A DNA stretch of 64,000 bases. Source: Mycobacterium colombiense. Its GTDB lineage: Bacteria > Actinomycetota > Actinomycetes > Mycobacteriales > Mycobacteriaceae. A program made the position numbers and the translations under genes. The DNA is taken from positions 1-64,000 of the forward strand of contig NZ_QMEU01000023.1 in NCBI RefSeq assembly GCF_003284975.1. The letters run 5' to 3'. Below, one piece after another: positions 9,835 to 19,461 of the stretch (position 1 is the stretch's first letter; the number at the start of each line of letters is the position of its first letter). Below the pieces are notes generated by a model that had not been told where the DNA came from, made no database searches, and saw nothing but the letters and a program-made list of their open reading frames with translations.

Positions 9835-9901
9835 CGGAGCTACCTTCCATGTTCTTGCGAAATCGGGGTATGCCTACAGCACAACCGTATCGGGGACGAA
9901 C

Positions 9902-9915
9902 TTACTGCAGAGTAA
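9902..9915. promoter_or_regulatory. TTAC-N6-GTAA inverted repeat in the fabG4/fadA2 divergent promoter
   Basis: TTAC, TGCAGA, GTAA; one further base on each side also pairs (CTTACT/AGTAAG). It lies between divergent fabG4 (start 9834) and fadA2 (start 9987), well placed to control both. The same repeat occurs before fadE5, which suggests a shared regulator such as the TetR encoded at 5666. Confidence 0.55.
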
Positions 9916-9986
9916 GAACAGTGGGTATTATGGCCCCGGACGGGCGATTCCCAAACCGATAGACCGCGCAAACACGGAGAAGAATA

Positions 9987-11330
9987 GTGGCCGCTGCAAG
10001 TTCTGAGGCAAGTAAACAGTCTGCTCAGCGCAGTTCTGAGCGTCGGCGGGTGGCCGTGCTGGGTGGCAACCGCATCCCGTTCGCCCGATCGGACGGCGCT
10101 TACGCGGAGGCGTCCAACCAGGACATGTTCACCGCCGCCCTGGGCGGGCTGGTGGATCGCTTCGGATTGGCCGGCGAGCGGCTCGGCGTCGTCGTCGGCG
10201 GCGCCGTGCTCAAGCACAGCCGGGACTTCAACCTGACCCGCGAATGCGTGCTGGGCTCGCAGCTGTCGTCCCACACGCCCGCGTTCGACCTGCAGCAGGC
10301 CTGCGGTACCGGGCTGCAGGCGGCCGTGGCCGCCGCCGAGGGCATCGCGTCCGGCCGTTACGACGTGGCCGCCGCCGGCGGCGTCGACACCACCTCCGAC
10401 GCGCCCATCGGCCTGGGCGACAACCTGCGCCGCACCCTGCTCAAGCTGCGCCGGGCCAAGTCCAACGTGCAACGGCTGAAGCTGGTCGGCACGCTGCCCG
10501 CCACCCTGGGCGTCGAGATCCCGGTGAACAGCGAACCGCGCACCGGGCTGTCCATGGGCGAGCACCAGGCGCTGACGGCCAAGAAGATGGGCATCTCCCG
10601 CGTCGCCCAGGACGAGTTGGCCGCCGCCAGCCACCGCAACATGGCCGCCGCCTACGACCGGGGCTTCTTCGACGACCTGGTCACGCCCTTTTTGGGCCTC
10701 TACCGCGACGACAACCTGCGCCCGGACTCGTCGGCGGAGAAGCTGGCCAAGCTGCGCCCGGTGTTCGGCGTCAAGGCCGGTGACGCGACGATGACCGCCG
10801 GCAACTCGACGCCGCTGACCGACGGTGCGTCGGTGGCGCTGCTGGCCACCGACGAGTGGGCGGCCGCGCATTCGCTGACCCCGCTGGCCTACCTGGTGGA
10901 TTCGGAGACCGCCGCGGTCGACTACGTCAACGGGCGTGACGGCCTGCTGATGGCCCCGACCTACGCCGTGCCGCGGCTGCTGGCCCGCAACGGCCTGAGC
11001 CTGCAGGACTTCGATTTCTACGAGATCCACGAGGCGTTCGCGTCGGTGGTGCTGTGCCACCTGCAGGCCTGGGAATCCGAGGAGTACTGCAAGGAGCGGC
11101 TGGGCCTGGACGGCGCGCTGGGGTCGATCGACCGGTCCAAGCTGAACGTCAACGGGTCCTCGCTGGCCGCCGGCCACCCGTTCGCGGCCACCGGTGGTCG
11201 GATCCTGGCCCAGGCGGCCAAGCAGCTAGCGCAGCGCAAGGCCGAGCAGAAGGGCGGCGGCACCGTGCGCGCCCTGGTCTCGATCTGTGCGGCAGGTGGC
11301 CAGGGTGTGGCCGCCATTTTGGAGGCCTGA
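9987..11330 (+). CDS. fadA2: Acetyl-CoA acyltransferase (thiolase) FadA2
   Basis: A 447-residue thiolase that cleaves or forms 3-oxoacyl-CoA using CoA. It shows the active-site cysteine region LQQACGTGLQAAV (near residue 108), the histidine region YEIHEAFASV, NVNGSSLAAGHPFAATG, and a C-terminal CAAGGQGVA with the second catalytic cysteine. The GTG at 9987 follows GGAGAAG. M. tuberculosis FadA2 (Rv0243) is about 440 residues. It is divergent from fabG4 and followed by strong hairpin terminators before the converging fadE5. Confidence 0.94.
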   Translation: MAAASSEASKQSAQRSSERRRVAVLGGNRIPFARSDGAYAEASNQDMFTAALGGLVDRFGLAGERLGVVVGGAVLKHSRDFNLTRECVLGSQLSSHTPAFDLQQACGTGLQAAVAAAEGIASGRYDVAAAGGVDTTSDAPIGLGDNLRRTLLKLRRAKSNVQRLKLVGTLPATLGVEIPVNSEPRTGLSMGEHQALTAKKMGISRVAQDELAAASHRNMAAAYDRGFFDDLVTPFLGLYRDDNLRPDSSAEKLAKLRPVFGVKAGDATMTAGNSTPLTDGASVALLATDEWAAAHSLTPLAYLVDSETAAVDYVNGRDGLLMAPTYAVPRLLARNGLSLQDFDFYEIHEAFASVVLCHLQAWESEEYCKERLGLDGALGSIDRSKLNVNGSSLAAGHPFAATGGRILAQAAKQLAQRKAEQKGGGTVRALVSICAAGGQGVAAILEA

Positions 11331-11527
11331 CGGACCCGTCGGGGCCTGGCCCCGCCGGATCGGCGCTCGTCATGAGTTGAGTCACATCTGGTTAGTCGGA
11401 AGGGGGCGCGGGTATCCGACCCACCGGATGGCCCCGTGTTGTGGTCTGACCCCCCGACCCCGACGGCAATACGGGGCATCCCCCGAATACGACCGCCCGT
11501 CCGTATCGCGGACTGGCGTACGAAAAG

Positions 11528-11567
11528 GGCCGCCGCTGGAGTGAGGGGATCCAGCGGCGGCCTTTTT
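11528..11567. terminator. Rho-independent terminator, 13-bp stem with T-tract
   Basis: A perfect 13-bp stem (11528-11540 with 11550-11562), a 9-base loop, then TTTTT. An AAAA run precedes it, so it can also stop leftward transcription. It lies in the 328-base gap between converging fadA2 and fadE5, in which no gene was seen. Confidence 0.9.
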
Positions 11568-11604
11568 GCTGTCCGGCAGGCCTTTCACCGTTGCCCCGAA
11601 CGCA

Positions 11605-11638
11605 AATCCCCCGCTCCGACCACGCGAAGCGGGGGATT
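11605..11638. terminator. Second hairpin between fadA2 and fadE5
   Basis: A perfect 11-bp stem (11605-11615 with 11628-11638) and a 12-base loop, 20 bases from the fadE5 stop. There is no T-tract, so it is probably the leftward terminator of fadE5 of the type common in mycobacteria. Confidence 0.7.
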
Positions 11639-11658
11639 CGTGCGTTGCGGTCGAAGGC

Positions 11659-13494
11659 CTAGAAGGCGGCCTCGTCGAGCTCCATGATGTCGTTGTCCAG
11701 CGTGTCGATGACCTCGCGGGTGCTGGTCAGCAACGGCAGGAAGTTCTTCGCGAAGAACGACGCCACCGCGATCTTGCCCTCGTAGAAGGACCGCTCATCG
11801 CCGCTGGCGCCGGCATCCAGCGCCGCCACGGCGACCGCCGCCTGACGCTGCAACAGCCAGCCGATGACCAGGTCACCGACGCTCATCAGGAAGCGCACCG
11901 AACCCAGGCCCACCTTGTACAGGCTGGTCACGTCCTCCTGCGCCGCCATCAGGTAGCCGGTCAGCGTGGCCGCCATCGCCTGGACGTCGGTCAGGGCCTT
12001 GGCCAGCAGCTCGCGCTCGGTCTTCAGCCGGCCGTTGCCGGACTCGCTGTCGACGAACTTCTGGATCTGCTCGGACACGTGTGCCAGGGCCACCCCCTTG
12101 TCGCGGACGATCTTGCGGAAGAAGAAATCCTGCGCCTGGATGGCGGTGGTGCCCTCGTACAGCGAGTCGATCTTGGCGTCGCGGATGTACTGCTCGATCG
12201 GGTAGTCCTGCAGGAAGCCGGAGCCACCGAAGGTCTGCAGGCTCTCGGTGAGCTTGGCGTACGCCTGCTCCGAGCCCACACCCTTGACGACCGGCAGCAT
12301 CAGGTCGTTGACCTTGACCGCCAGCTCGGCGTCCACACCGTGGATAGCCTCGGCGACCGCCGCGTCTTGGTAGGTGGACGTGAACAGGTACAGCGCCCGC
12401 AGACCCTCGGCGTAGGCCTTCTGGGTCATCAGCGAACGGCGCACGTCCGGGTGGTGCGTAATGGTCACCCGCGGTGCGGTCTTGTCGGTCATCTGGGTCA
12501 TGTCGGCACCCTGAACGCGCGACTTCGCGTACTCGAGGGCGTTCAGGTAGCCCGTCGACAGGGTCGCGATGGCCTTGGTGCCGACCATCATGCGGGCCTG
12601 CTCGATGACCTCGAACATCTGCGCGATACCGTTGTGCACCTCGCCGACCAGCCAGCCCTTGGCGGGGACGTCGTGCTGGCCGAAGCTCAGCTCGCACGTC
12701 GCCGAGACCTTCAGGCCCATCTTGTGCTCGACGTTGGTGACGTAGACGCCGTTGCGCTCGCCCAGCTCCCCGGTCTCGAAGTCGAACAGGAACTTGGGCA
12801 CGAAGAACAGCGACAGCCCCTTGGTGCCCGGTCCGGCGCCCTCGGGGCGGGCCAGCACCAGGTGGAAGATGTTCTCGAACAGGTCACCGGAGTCGGCGGA
12901 GGTGATGAACCGCTTCACACCGTCGATGTGCCAGGAGCCGTCCTCCTGCTTGACGGCCTTGGTCCGCCCGGCGCCCACGTCCGAACCGGCGTCCGGCTCG
13001 GTGAGCACCATGGTCGAACCCCAGCCGCGCTCAGCGCAGATGACGGCCCACTTCTTCTGCTCCTCGGTGCCGAGGTGGTACAGGATGTTGGCGAAGCCTG
13101 CGCCGCCGGCGTACATCCACACGGCGGGGTTGGCACCGAGCAGGTGCTCGTGCAGCGCCCACACCAGCGCCCGGGGCATCGGCATGCCGCCGAGCACCTC
13201 GTCGATGCCGACCTTGTCCCAGCCGGCCTCGATGACGGACTGGACCGACTTCTTGAAAGAGTCGGGCAGGGTCACCGAGTGCGTCTTCGGATCGAACACC
13301 GGCGGATTGCGGTCACCCTCGACGAAGGAGTCGGCGACCGGCCCCTCGGCCAGTCGGCTGATCTCGTTCAGCATTTCTTGAGCTGTGTCGGCGTCCAGGT
13401 CGGCGTATTCGCCCTGGCCAAGCGCCTTGTCAACGCCCAGAACTTCGAACAGGTTGAATACCTGGTCGCGGACGTTGCTCTTGTAGTGGCTCAC
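11659..13494 (-). CDS. fadE5: Acyl-CoA dehydrogenase FadE5
   Basis: A 611-residue FAD-dependent acyl-CoA dehydrogenase that introduces the first double bond in beta-oxidation; FadE5 is known for broad chain-length specificity. Recognisable parts are the FAD/substrate segment [27 protein letters not shown] near residue 50, and [19 protein letters not shown] near the C-terminus. The GTG at 13494 gives [12 protein letters not shown], matching the family N-terminus and length, and follows AGGAGGA; a start 27 bases upstream would lack this. A TTAC-N6-GTAA repeat lies 52 bases upstream. Confidence 0.96.
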   Translation of the reverse strand: MSHYKSNVRDQVFNLFEVLGVDKALGQGEYADLDADTAQEMLNEISRLAEGPVADSFVEGDRNPPVFDPKTHSVTLPDSFKKSVQSVIEAGWDKVGIDEVLGGMPMPRALVWALHEHLLGANPAVWMYAGGAGFANILYHLGTEEQKKWAVICAERGWGSTMVLTEPDAGSDVGAGRTKAVKQEDGSWHIDGVKRFITSADSGDLFENIFHLVLARPEGAGPGTKGLSLFFVPKFLFDFETGELGERNGVYVTNVEHKMGLKVSATCELSFGQHDVPAKGWLVGEVHNGIAQMFEVIEQARMMVGTKAIATLSTGYLNALEYAKSRVQGADMTQMTDKTAPRVTITHHPDVRRSLMTQKAYAEGLRALYLFTSTYQDAAVAEAIHGVDAELAVKVNDLMLPVVKGVGSEQAYAKLTESLQTFGGSGFLQDYPIEQYIRDAKIDSLYEGTTAIQAQDFFFRKIVRDKGVALAHVSEQIQKFVDSESGNGRLKTERELLAKALTDVQAMAATLTGYLMAAQEDVTSLYKVGLGSVRFLMSVGDLVIGWLLQRQAAVAVAALDAGASGDERSFYEGKIAVASFFAKNFLPLLTSTREVIDTLDNDIMELDEAAF

Positions 13495-13545
13495 TACGGT
13501 CCTCCTCGTTGAGAATGCCACTTGTGGTTGGGTACTAGGTCTAAG

Positions 13546-13559
13546 TTACCCACCAGTAA
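13546..13559. promoter_or_regulatory. TTAC-N6-GTAA inverted repeat upstream of fadE5
   Basis: TTAC, CCACCA, GTAA, extended to GTTAC/GTAAC. It has the same arms and spacing as the site between fabG4 and fadA2, and lies 52 bases before the fadE5 start. Likely operator of a shared lipid-responsive repressor (inference). Confidence 0.5.
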
Positions 13560-13629
13560 CAAGACCTAAAATATCGCTCGCGTCAGTGGGATGCAAGTCA
13601 ATGTGAGCTAGATTTCATTGCCTAATTAA

Positions 13630-13641
13630 CCAACCGGTTGG
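13630..13641. promoter_or_regulatory. Perfect 12-bp palindrome CCAACCGGTTGG
   Basis: A perfect palindrome 54 bases before the proposed start of the 2OG-Fe(II) oxygenase. It has the look of a TetR-type operator; the regulator is unknown. Related but less symmetric sequence (CAACCAGTCGGTTG) occurs at about 39980-39995 ahead of fadE6. Confidence 0.35.
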
Positions 13642-13695
13642 GAAGCTGCTGGTCATGGCGTTGAAATTCGATCTACCTGCGGCGATGATCCACAC

Positions 13696-14733
13696 GTGAC
13701 CGGTGTGTGCGGCGTCACTGCCCCGCCTGTCGAGGTGCCGACGGTGGACCTGCGGGCCGATACCGCGCGCCTGCGCCGCGGGCTGCGGGACGCCGGCCAC
13801 GAGGTGGGCTTCTTCTATCTGACCGGTCACGGGGTGACGCCGGACCTGATTGGGCGGATGCTGGACGCGGCGCGCCGGCTCTTCGAGCTGCCGCAACCGG
13901 ACAAGGACGCCGTCGCGATGGTGCGTAGCCCCCATTTCCGCGGCTACACCCGCCTCGGCGGCGAGCTGACCCGCGGCGAGGTGGATTGGCGTGAGCAGAT
14001 CGACGTCGGACCGGAGCGGGCCCCGATCGATGGGCTGGACAAGGCGGACTACCGGTGGCTGCAGGGGCCGAATCAGTGGCCGGCCGCGCTGCCGGAGCTG
14101 CCCGGGATCGTCGAGGAGTGGGACGCCGCGCTGTCCGCGGTGGCCCGCACCCTGCTGCGGCATTGGGCGGCCTCGCTCGGCAGTCCGCTCGGCGTGTTCG
14201 ACCCGGCCTTCGCCGACGCGCCCGCCACCCTGATCAAGATCATCCGGTACCCGGCCCGCGCGGAAAGCGCGCAGGGCGTGGGCGCACACCGCGACTCCGG
14301 GGTGCTCACCCTGCTGCTGGCCGAGCCGGGCAGCACCGGCCTGCAGGTGCGCCCGGCCAAAAACTCCGGTGACGGCTGGATCGACGTGCCGCCGCGCGAG
14401 GGGGCGTTCATCGTCAACATCGGCGAGCTGCTGGAGGTGGCCACCCGCGGTTACCTGCGGGCCACCGAGCACCGGGTCAGCCTGCACGGGCAGGCCGGCG
14501 ACCGCATCTCGGTGCCCTACTTCTTCAATCCGCGCCTGGACGCACAGATACCCGTGCTGTCGCTGCCCGACGAGCTCGCGGCGCGGACCGATGAACACTG
14601 GACACCGTCGCACGATCCGGCCGACCCCATGTTTTCGGTCTACGGGCGCAACGCCTGGAAGAGCAGGCTGCGGGCCCATCCGGATGTGGCCGCGGCGCAC
14701 GGATATTCGGCAGATCGCTTAGAAAACGGCTGA
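13696..14733 (+). CDS. 2-oxoglutarate/Fe(II) oxygenase, isopenicillin N synthase-like
   Basis: A 345-residue non-heme iron oxygenase of the IPNS-like superfamily. The N-terminal DIOX domain starts VEVPTVDLR, and GFFYLTGHGV is the usual element after it. The iron triad is visible: His198 and Asp200 in AHRDSG, and His259 in ATEHRV. Arg270 and Ser272 (RISVPYF) are placed to bind 2-oxoglutarate. The substrate cannot be told from sequence. The start is a GTG without a clear ribosome binding site. M. tuberculosis lacks it between fadE5 and Rv0245. Confidence 0.82.
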   Translation: MTGVCGVTAPPVEVPTVDLRADTARLRRGLRDAGHEVGFFYLTGHGVTPDLIGRMLDAARRLFELPQPDKDAVAMVRSPHFRGYTRLGGELTRGEVDWREQIDVGPERAPIDGLDKADYRWLQGPNQWPAALPELPGIVEEWDAALSAVARTLLRHWAASLGSPLGVFDPAFADAPATLIKIIRYPARAESAQGVGAHRDSGVLTLLLAEPGSTGLQVRPAKNSGDGWIDVPPREGAFIVNIGELLEVATRGYLRATEHRVSLHGQAGDRISVPYFFNPRLDAQIPVLSLPDELAARTDEHWTPSHDPADPMFSVYGRNAWKSRLRAHPDVAAAHGYSADRLENG

Positions 14734-14800
14734 GGGTGGCCGTGCCGGCGCGACCGGCGCCGGGTAGGGTCACACACGAAAATCCCGTCTCCGGCTCTAG

Positions 14801-15304
<504 letters not shown>

Positions 15305-15367
15305 TGGGCTCGCTGAGCCGTCGACCGGCTAGGGGCGGTGGCTTAGCGTGCCACGGCGCGACGTTGC

Positions 15368-15393
15368 CGAGTGTGAAGGTAGCTTCACACTCG
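15368..15393. terminator. Hairpin with 11-bp perfect arms between converging genes
   Basis: Perfect 11-base arms (15368-15378 and 15383-15393) around GTAG, lying between the ends of the flavin reductase (15304) and sdhB (15414). No T-tract follows, so it is probably a bidirectional mycobacterial-type terminator. Confidence 0.6.
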
Positions 15394-15413
15394 AGCCGCT
15401 AGGCCGAGCGTGA

Positions 15414-16160
15414 TCAGCGGCGGAACAGCTTGTTACCCAGCCACACGACCGGGTCGTACTTGCGGTCGGCGACCCGCTCTTTCATGGGGATCAGCGCGTT
15501 GTCGGTGATCTTGATGTTCTCCGGGCAGACCTCGGTGCAGCACTTGGTGATGTTGCAGTAGCCCAGGCCGTGCTCGTCCTGGGCGTCGTTGCGCCGGTCG
15601 CGGGTGTCCAGCGGGTGCATTTCCAGCTCGGCGATCCGCATCAGGAAGCGGGGACCGGCGAACGCCTTTTTGTTCTCCTCGTGGTCACGCACCACGTGGC
15701 AGACGTTCTGGCACAGGAAGCACTCGATGCACTTGCGGAATTCCTGCGAGCGCTGCACGTCCTGCTGCGCCATCCGGTACTCCCCGGGCTGCAGGTCCTT
15801 GGGCGGCGCGAAAGACGGTATCTCGCGGGCCTTTTCGTAGTTGAACGAGACGTCGGTCACCAGGTCGCGGATCACCGGGAACGTGCGCAGCGGCGTGACG
15901 GTGACGACCTCGTCCTCGGCGAAGGTCGACATCCGGGTCATGCACAGCAGCCGCGGCTTGCCGTTGATCTCCGCCGAACAGGAGCCACACTTGCCCGCTT
16001 TGCAGTTCCACCGAACGGCCAAATCGGGCGTCTGGGTCTGCTGCAGGCGATGGATGATGTCGAGGACGACCTCGCCCTCGTTGACCTCGACCGTGAAGTC
16101 CTGCAGACCGCCGTCGGCGTCGTCGCCGCGCCACACCCGCATCGTCGCGTTGTAGGTCAT
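15414..16160 (-). CDS. sdhB: Succinate dehydrogenase 1 iron-sulfur subunit
   Basis: A 248-residue iron-sulfur subunit passing electrons from the flavoprotein to the membrane anchor. A [2Fe-2S] ferredoxin domain shows CKAGKCGSC and a following LLCMT (residues about 55-75). The C-terminal domain has CIECFLCQNVC and later CCTEVCPENIKI for the remaining clusters. Length equals M. tuberculosis Rv0247c. Its start overlaps the end of the flavoprotein gene by 4 bases (ATGA), indicating translational coupling. Confidence 0.95.
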   Translation of the reverse strand: MTYNATMRVWRGDDADGGLQDFTVEVNEGEVVLDIIHRLQQTQTPDLAVRWNCKAGKCGSCSAEINGKPRLLCMTRMSTFAEDEVVTVTPLRTFPVIRDLVTDVSFNYEKAREIPSFAPPKDLQPGEYRMAQQDVQRSQEFRKCIECFLCQNVCHVVRDHEENKKAFAGPRFLMRIAELEMHPLDTRDRRNDAQDEHGLGYCNITKCCTEVCPENIKITDNALIPMKERVADRKYDPVVWLGNKLFRR

Positions 16161-18076
16161 TTGCCACTCCGTCCTGGGTGCCCGGCGAGTTCTTCGTCGG
16201 TGTAGTACTTCTCCAGCTCGGCGATGTCGAACAGCTCCAGCAGATCGGGCCGCATCGGCGTCTGATCCTTCTTAGTGATGGTGATCTCGGGGATCACCTC
16301 GTCCCCGCCGGCCGCCTCGCAAACCAGTAGCACCTTGCGCCAAGACGAGTCCATCGCCGGGTGGTCGTCACGGGTGTGCCCGCCGCGGCTCTCGGTGCGC
16401 TGCAGCGCGGCCTTGGCGACGCACTCGCTGACCAGCAGCATATTGCGCAGGTCGATGGCCAGGTTCCAGCCCGGGTTGTACCGACGCTGCCCCTCGACGT
16501 GCAGGTTCTTGAACCGCTCGCGCAGCTTGTTGAGCCGCTCGAGGGCCTCGGTGATCTCTTCCTCCTTGCGGATGATGCCGACCAGGTCGTTCATCGACTG
16601 CTGGAGCTCGAGCTGCAGGGTGTACGGGTTCTCCGCGGCCGCGCCGTGGGCCGGCGCCTCGAAGGGCGACAGCGCCCGCTTGGCCGCCGCGTCCACGGCG
16701 TCCTCGACGATCGACGGCCGGCTGCTCAGGGCGCGCACGTAGTCGGCCGCACCCAGACCGGCGCGCCGGCCGAACACCAACAGGTCCGACAGCGAGTTGC
16801 CGCCCAGCCGGTTGGAGCCGTGCATGCCGCCGGAGCATTCGCCGGCGGCGAACAGCCCGGGGACGGTGGCCGCGCCGGTGTCGGCGTCGACCTCGACGCC
16901 GCCCATCACGTAGTGGCAGGTCGGCCCGACTTCCATCGGCTCCTTGGTGATGTCGACGCCGGCCAGCTCCTTGAACTGGTGGTACATCGACGGCAGGCGG
17001 CGGTTGATCTCCGCGGGGGTCAGCCGCGAGGCGATGTCCAGGAAGACGCCGCCGTGTGGGCTGCCGCGGCCGGCCTTGACCTCGGAGTTGATCGCGCGCG
17101 CGACCTCGTCGCGCGGCAGCAGGTCCGGGGTGCGGCGGGCCGAGTCGTTGTCCTTGAGCCACTGGTCGGCTTCTTGCTCGGACTCGGCGTACTGGCCCTT
17201 GAACACCGAGGGGATGTAGTCGAACATGAACCGCTTGTCTTGCGCGTTCTTCAGCACCCCGCCGTCACCGCGGACACCCTCGGTGACCAGGATGCCCTTC
17301 ACGCTCGGCGGCCAGACCATGCCCGTCGGGTGGAACTGGACGAACTCCATGTTGATCAGCGACGCGCCCGCCCGCAGAGCCAGGGCGTGGCCGTCGCCGG
17401 TGTACTCCCACGAGTTCGAGGTGACCTTGAACGACTTGCCGATCCCGCCGGTGGCCAGCACCACTGCGGGCGCCTCGAACAGGATGAAGTTGCCGCTTTC
17501 GCGGATGTAGCCGAACGCGCCGGCGATCGCGTCGCCGTCCTTGATCAGCTCGGTGATCGTGGTCTCGGCGAACACCCGGATCCGGGCTTCGTAGTCGCCG
17601 AGCTCGGCGAAGTCCTCCTGCTGCAGCGAGACGATCTTCTGCTGCATGGTGCGGATCAGTTCCAGGCCGGTGCGGTCACCGACGTGGGCCAGCCGCGGGT
17701 AGGTGTGCCCGCCGAAGTTGCGCTGGCTGATCTTGCCGTCCTTGAGGCGATCGAACAGTGCGCCATAGGTTTCCAGCTCCCAGACCCGGTCGGGGGCTTC
17801 CTTGGCGTGCAGTTCGGCCATGCGCCAGTTGTTGAGGAACTTCCCGCCGCGCATGGTGTCGCCGAAGTGGGTCTTCCAGTTGTCTTTCGGGTTGGTGTTG
17901 CCCATGGAGGCCGCGCAACCACCCTCGGCCATGACCGTGTGGGCCTTGCCGAACAGGGACTTGCACACCACCGCGACCCGCAAACCTCGTTCGCGCGCTT
18001 CGATAACCGCGCGCAGTCCCGCGCCGCCGGCACCGATCACGACTACGTCGAACGTGTGCCGCTCGATTTCCACCAT
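16157..18076 (-). CDS. sdhA: Succinate dehydrogenase 1 flavoprotein subunit
   Basis: A 639-residue FAD subunit that oxidises succinate to fumarate in the TCA cycle and respiratory chain. The N-terminal dinucleotide fold is VVVIGAGGAGLRAV, and MAEGGCAASMGN is the FAD-attachment region type. FVQFHPTGMVWP and GECSGGMHGSNRLGGNSLSD are family signatures with active-site residues. Length agrees with M. tuberculosis Rv0248c (about 646). It is the middle gene of the sdhC-sdhA-sdhB operon (transcribed leftward). Confidence 0.95.
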   Translation of the reverse strand: MVEIERHTFDVVVIGAGGAGLRAVIEARERGLRVAVVCKSLFGKAHTVMAEGGCAASMGNTNPKDNWKTHFGDTMRGGKFLNNWRMAELHAKEAPDRVWELETYGALFDRLKDGKISQRNFGGHTYPRLAHVGDRTGLELIRTMQQKIVSLQQEDFAELGDYEARIRVFAETTITELIKDGDAIAGAFGYIRESGNFILFEAPAVVLATGGIGKSFKVTSNSWEYTGDGHALALRAGASLINMEFVQFHPTGMVWPPSVKGILVTEGVRGDGGVLKNAQDKRFMFDYIPSVFKGQYAESEQEADQWLKDNDSARRTPDLLPRDEVARAINSEVKAGRGSPHGGVFLDIASRLTPAEINRRLPSMYHQFKELAGVDITKEPMEVGPTCHYVMGGVEVDADTGAATVPGLFAAGECSGGMHGSNRLGGNSLSDLLVFGRRAGLGAADYVRALSSRPSIVEDAVDAAAKRALSPFEAPAHGAAAENPYTLQLELQQSMNDLVGIIRKEEEITEALERLNKLRERFKNLHVEGQRRYNPGWNLAIDLRNMLLVSECVAKAALQRTESRGGHTRDDHPAMDSSWRKVLLVCEAAGGDEVIPEITITKKDQTPMRPDLLELFDIAELEKYYTDEELAGHPGRSGK

Positions 18077-18121
18077 GAAACCCTCGCTAGCTGAATCCGT
18101 GATTTATTTCGAAATGGCTTG

Positions 18122-18949
18122 TCAGCCAACAAACCTGAGGTCAGGAATGGTGCCGCTGGCCACCAGTGCGATGTAGAAGTCGGTGAGCATCAGCGTGCCC
18201 AGCGTGATCCAGGCGAACAGCTTGTGGCGGGTGTTGATGACGCTGACCTGGGTCCAGATCCAGTACCGCACAGGGTGCTTGGAGAAGTGCTTGAGCCGCC
18301 CGCCGGTGACGTGCCGGCAGGAGTGGCAGGACAGCGTGTAGATCCACAGCATGATGACGTTGCCGAGCAGGATCAGATTGCCCAGACCGAAGCCGAATCC
18401 GCCCGGCCCGCTGTCGGAGTGGAACGCGACGATCGCGTCGTAGGTGTTGATCACCGAGATGATGCTGGCGATATAGAAGAAGTACCGGTGGGTGTTCTGG
18501 ATGATCAGCGGGAACTTGGTCTCGCCGGTGTAGTGCACGCGGGGCTCGGCCACCGCGCATGCGCTGGGCGACTGCCACACCGTGCGGTAGTAGGCACCGC
18601 GGTAGTAGTAGCAGGTCAGGCGGAACAGCAGCAGGAACGGCAGCGACAAGGCGGCGTACGGCAGCCACCACACGTCGGGCAGGAACTGCGGCCAGATGTC
18701 GCCGGCCTCACCGCAACCCTTGCTCACGCAGGGCGAGTAGAACGGCGTCAGGTAGTGGTATTTGGGAACGAAGAAGTAACCCTGTTGGAACGCCCGCGCC
18801 GTCGCATAAATAATGAATGCGGCGAAGCCTAGATCGATCCGCAGCGGCGACATCCACCACCGATCGGTGCGCAGGGTGCGTTGTGGGATACGGGCGCGCG
18901 TGGGTGAAAAGACACCGGACGCAGGACGGTTCGCCGTGGGTGCGCTCAT
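18122..18949 (-). CDS. sdhC: Succinate dehydrogenase 1 membrane anchor
   Basis: A 275-residue membrane protein with about five hydrophobic helices, including FAAFIIYATARAFQQGYFF and LILLGNVIMLWIYTLSC. It carries several helix-associated histidines that could ligate heme. It corresponds to M. tuberculosis Rv0249c and lies 45 bases upstream of the flavoprotein gene in the same direction. It anchors SdhA/SdhB in the membrane and passes electrons to menaquinone. N-terminal residues before the first helix are poorly conserved, so the exact start is less certain. Confidence 0.88.
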   Translation of the reverse strand: MSAPTANRPASGVFSPTRARIPQRTLRTDRWWMSPLRIDLGFAAFIIYATARAFQQGYFFVPKYHYLTPFYSPCVSKGCGEAGDIWPQFLPDVWWLPYAALSLPFLLLFRLTCYYYRGAYYRTVWQSPSACAVAEPRVHYTGETKFPLIIQNTHRYFFYIASIISVINTYDAIVAFHSDSGPGGFGFGLGNLILLGNVIMLWIYTLSCHSCRHVTGGRLKHFSKHPVRYWIWTQVSVINTRHKLFAWITLGTLMLTDFYIALVASGTIPDLRFVG

Positions 18950-18999
18950 TTAGTGTGTTCCTCTTCGAACGGGCTGTAGGTCGAAGGGTACACAGAACC

Positions 19000-19023
19000 A
19001 AGCCCCCCTTTTCTGGGGGGCTT
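19000..19023. terminator. Hairpin terminator with 9-bp G/C stem
   Basis: AAGCCCCCC pairs perfectly with GGGGGGCTT around a six-base loop. It sits between the end of the small hypothetical gene (19041) and the start of sdhC (18949), so for leftward transcription it would separate the two units. Confidence 0.65.
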
Positions 19024-19040
19024 GTGTTGTTCGGGCTTGT

Positions 19041-19355
19041 TCAGGACCTGTTGTGACCGCCGACACCCTCGTCGTCGACATCGCGCCAGAATTCGCTGTC
19101 GTATTGGGTGTCGGGAATGACGATCTTCTCACCGGACTGCTGCACGGTGGCGCCCGCCAGGTCCAATTCGGACACGTCGGTGTCGAGTAGGTCGACGTCG
19201 GACAGGATGCGGTCGGCGTCGATGACGATGCGCCGCATGGCCGGACTGTCACCGTATCGGGCCCGCAGGGAGCTCACGCACCGCCGCAGGCCGCCGATGA
19301 GGTCGTGTAATTCGGCGAATTCGGTCGTGCCAGTCGTGCTCGGCGTGCGAGTCAA
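19041..19355 (-). CDS. Conserved actinobacterial protein of unknown function (Rv0250c ortholog)
   Basis: A 104-residue soluble, acidic protein. The start is a TTG at 19355 giving LTRTPSTTGTTEFAELHDL, chosen because it matches the Rv0250c N-terminus and follows GAGGAGA; the frame stays open further upstream but without family similarity. The C-terminus carries the conserved IPDTQYDSEFWRDVDDEGVG. The core looks helical (LRRCVSSLRARYGD). No catalytic motif or membrane segment is seen. Gene order beside sdh1 is kept in M. tuberculosis. Confidence 0.8.
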   Translation of the reverse strand: MTRTPSTTGTTEFAELHDLIGGLRRCVSSLRARYGDSPAMRRIVIDADRILSDVDLLDTDVSELDLAGATVQQSGEKIVIPDTQYDSEFWRDVDDEGVGGHNRS

Positions 19356-19461
19356 AGGATCTCCTCGGCAGTGTTTCGGATCACAGTACGCCCTCGATAC
19401 TATCCACTGCACACGCCAGACGTCAGGTCGTTGAGCCGGGATGCCGAGGGAGCAAACACTT

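Noticed and set aside
11566..13512. 648-codon + strand open frame
   Set aside because: Antisense shadow of fadE5; no domain, and fadE5 matches its family end to end.
16361..18094. 577-codon + strand open frame
   Set aside because: Antisense shadow of the sdhA flavoprotein gene.
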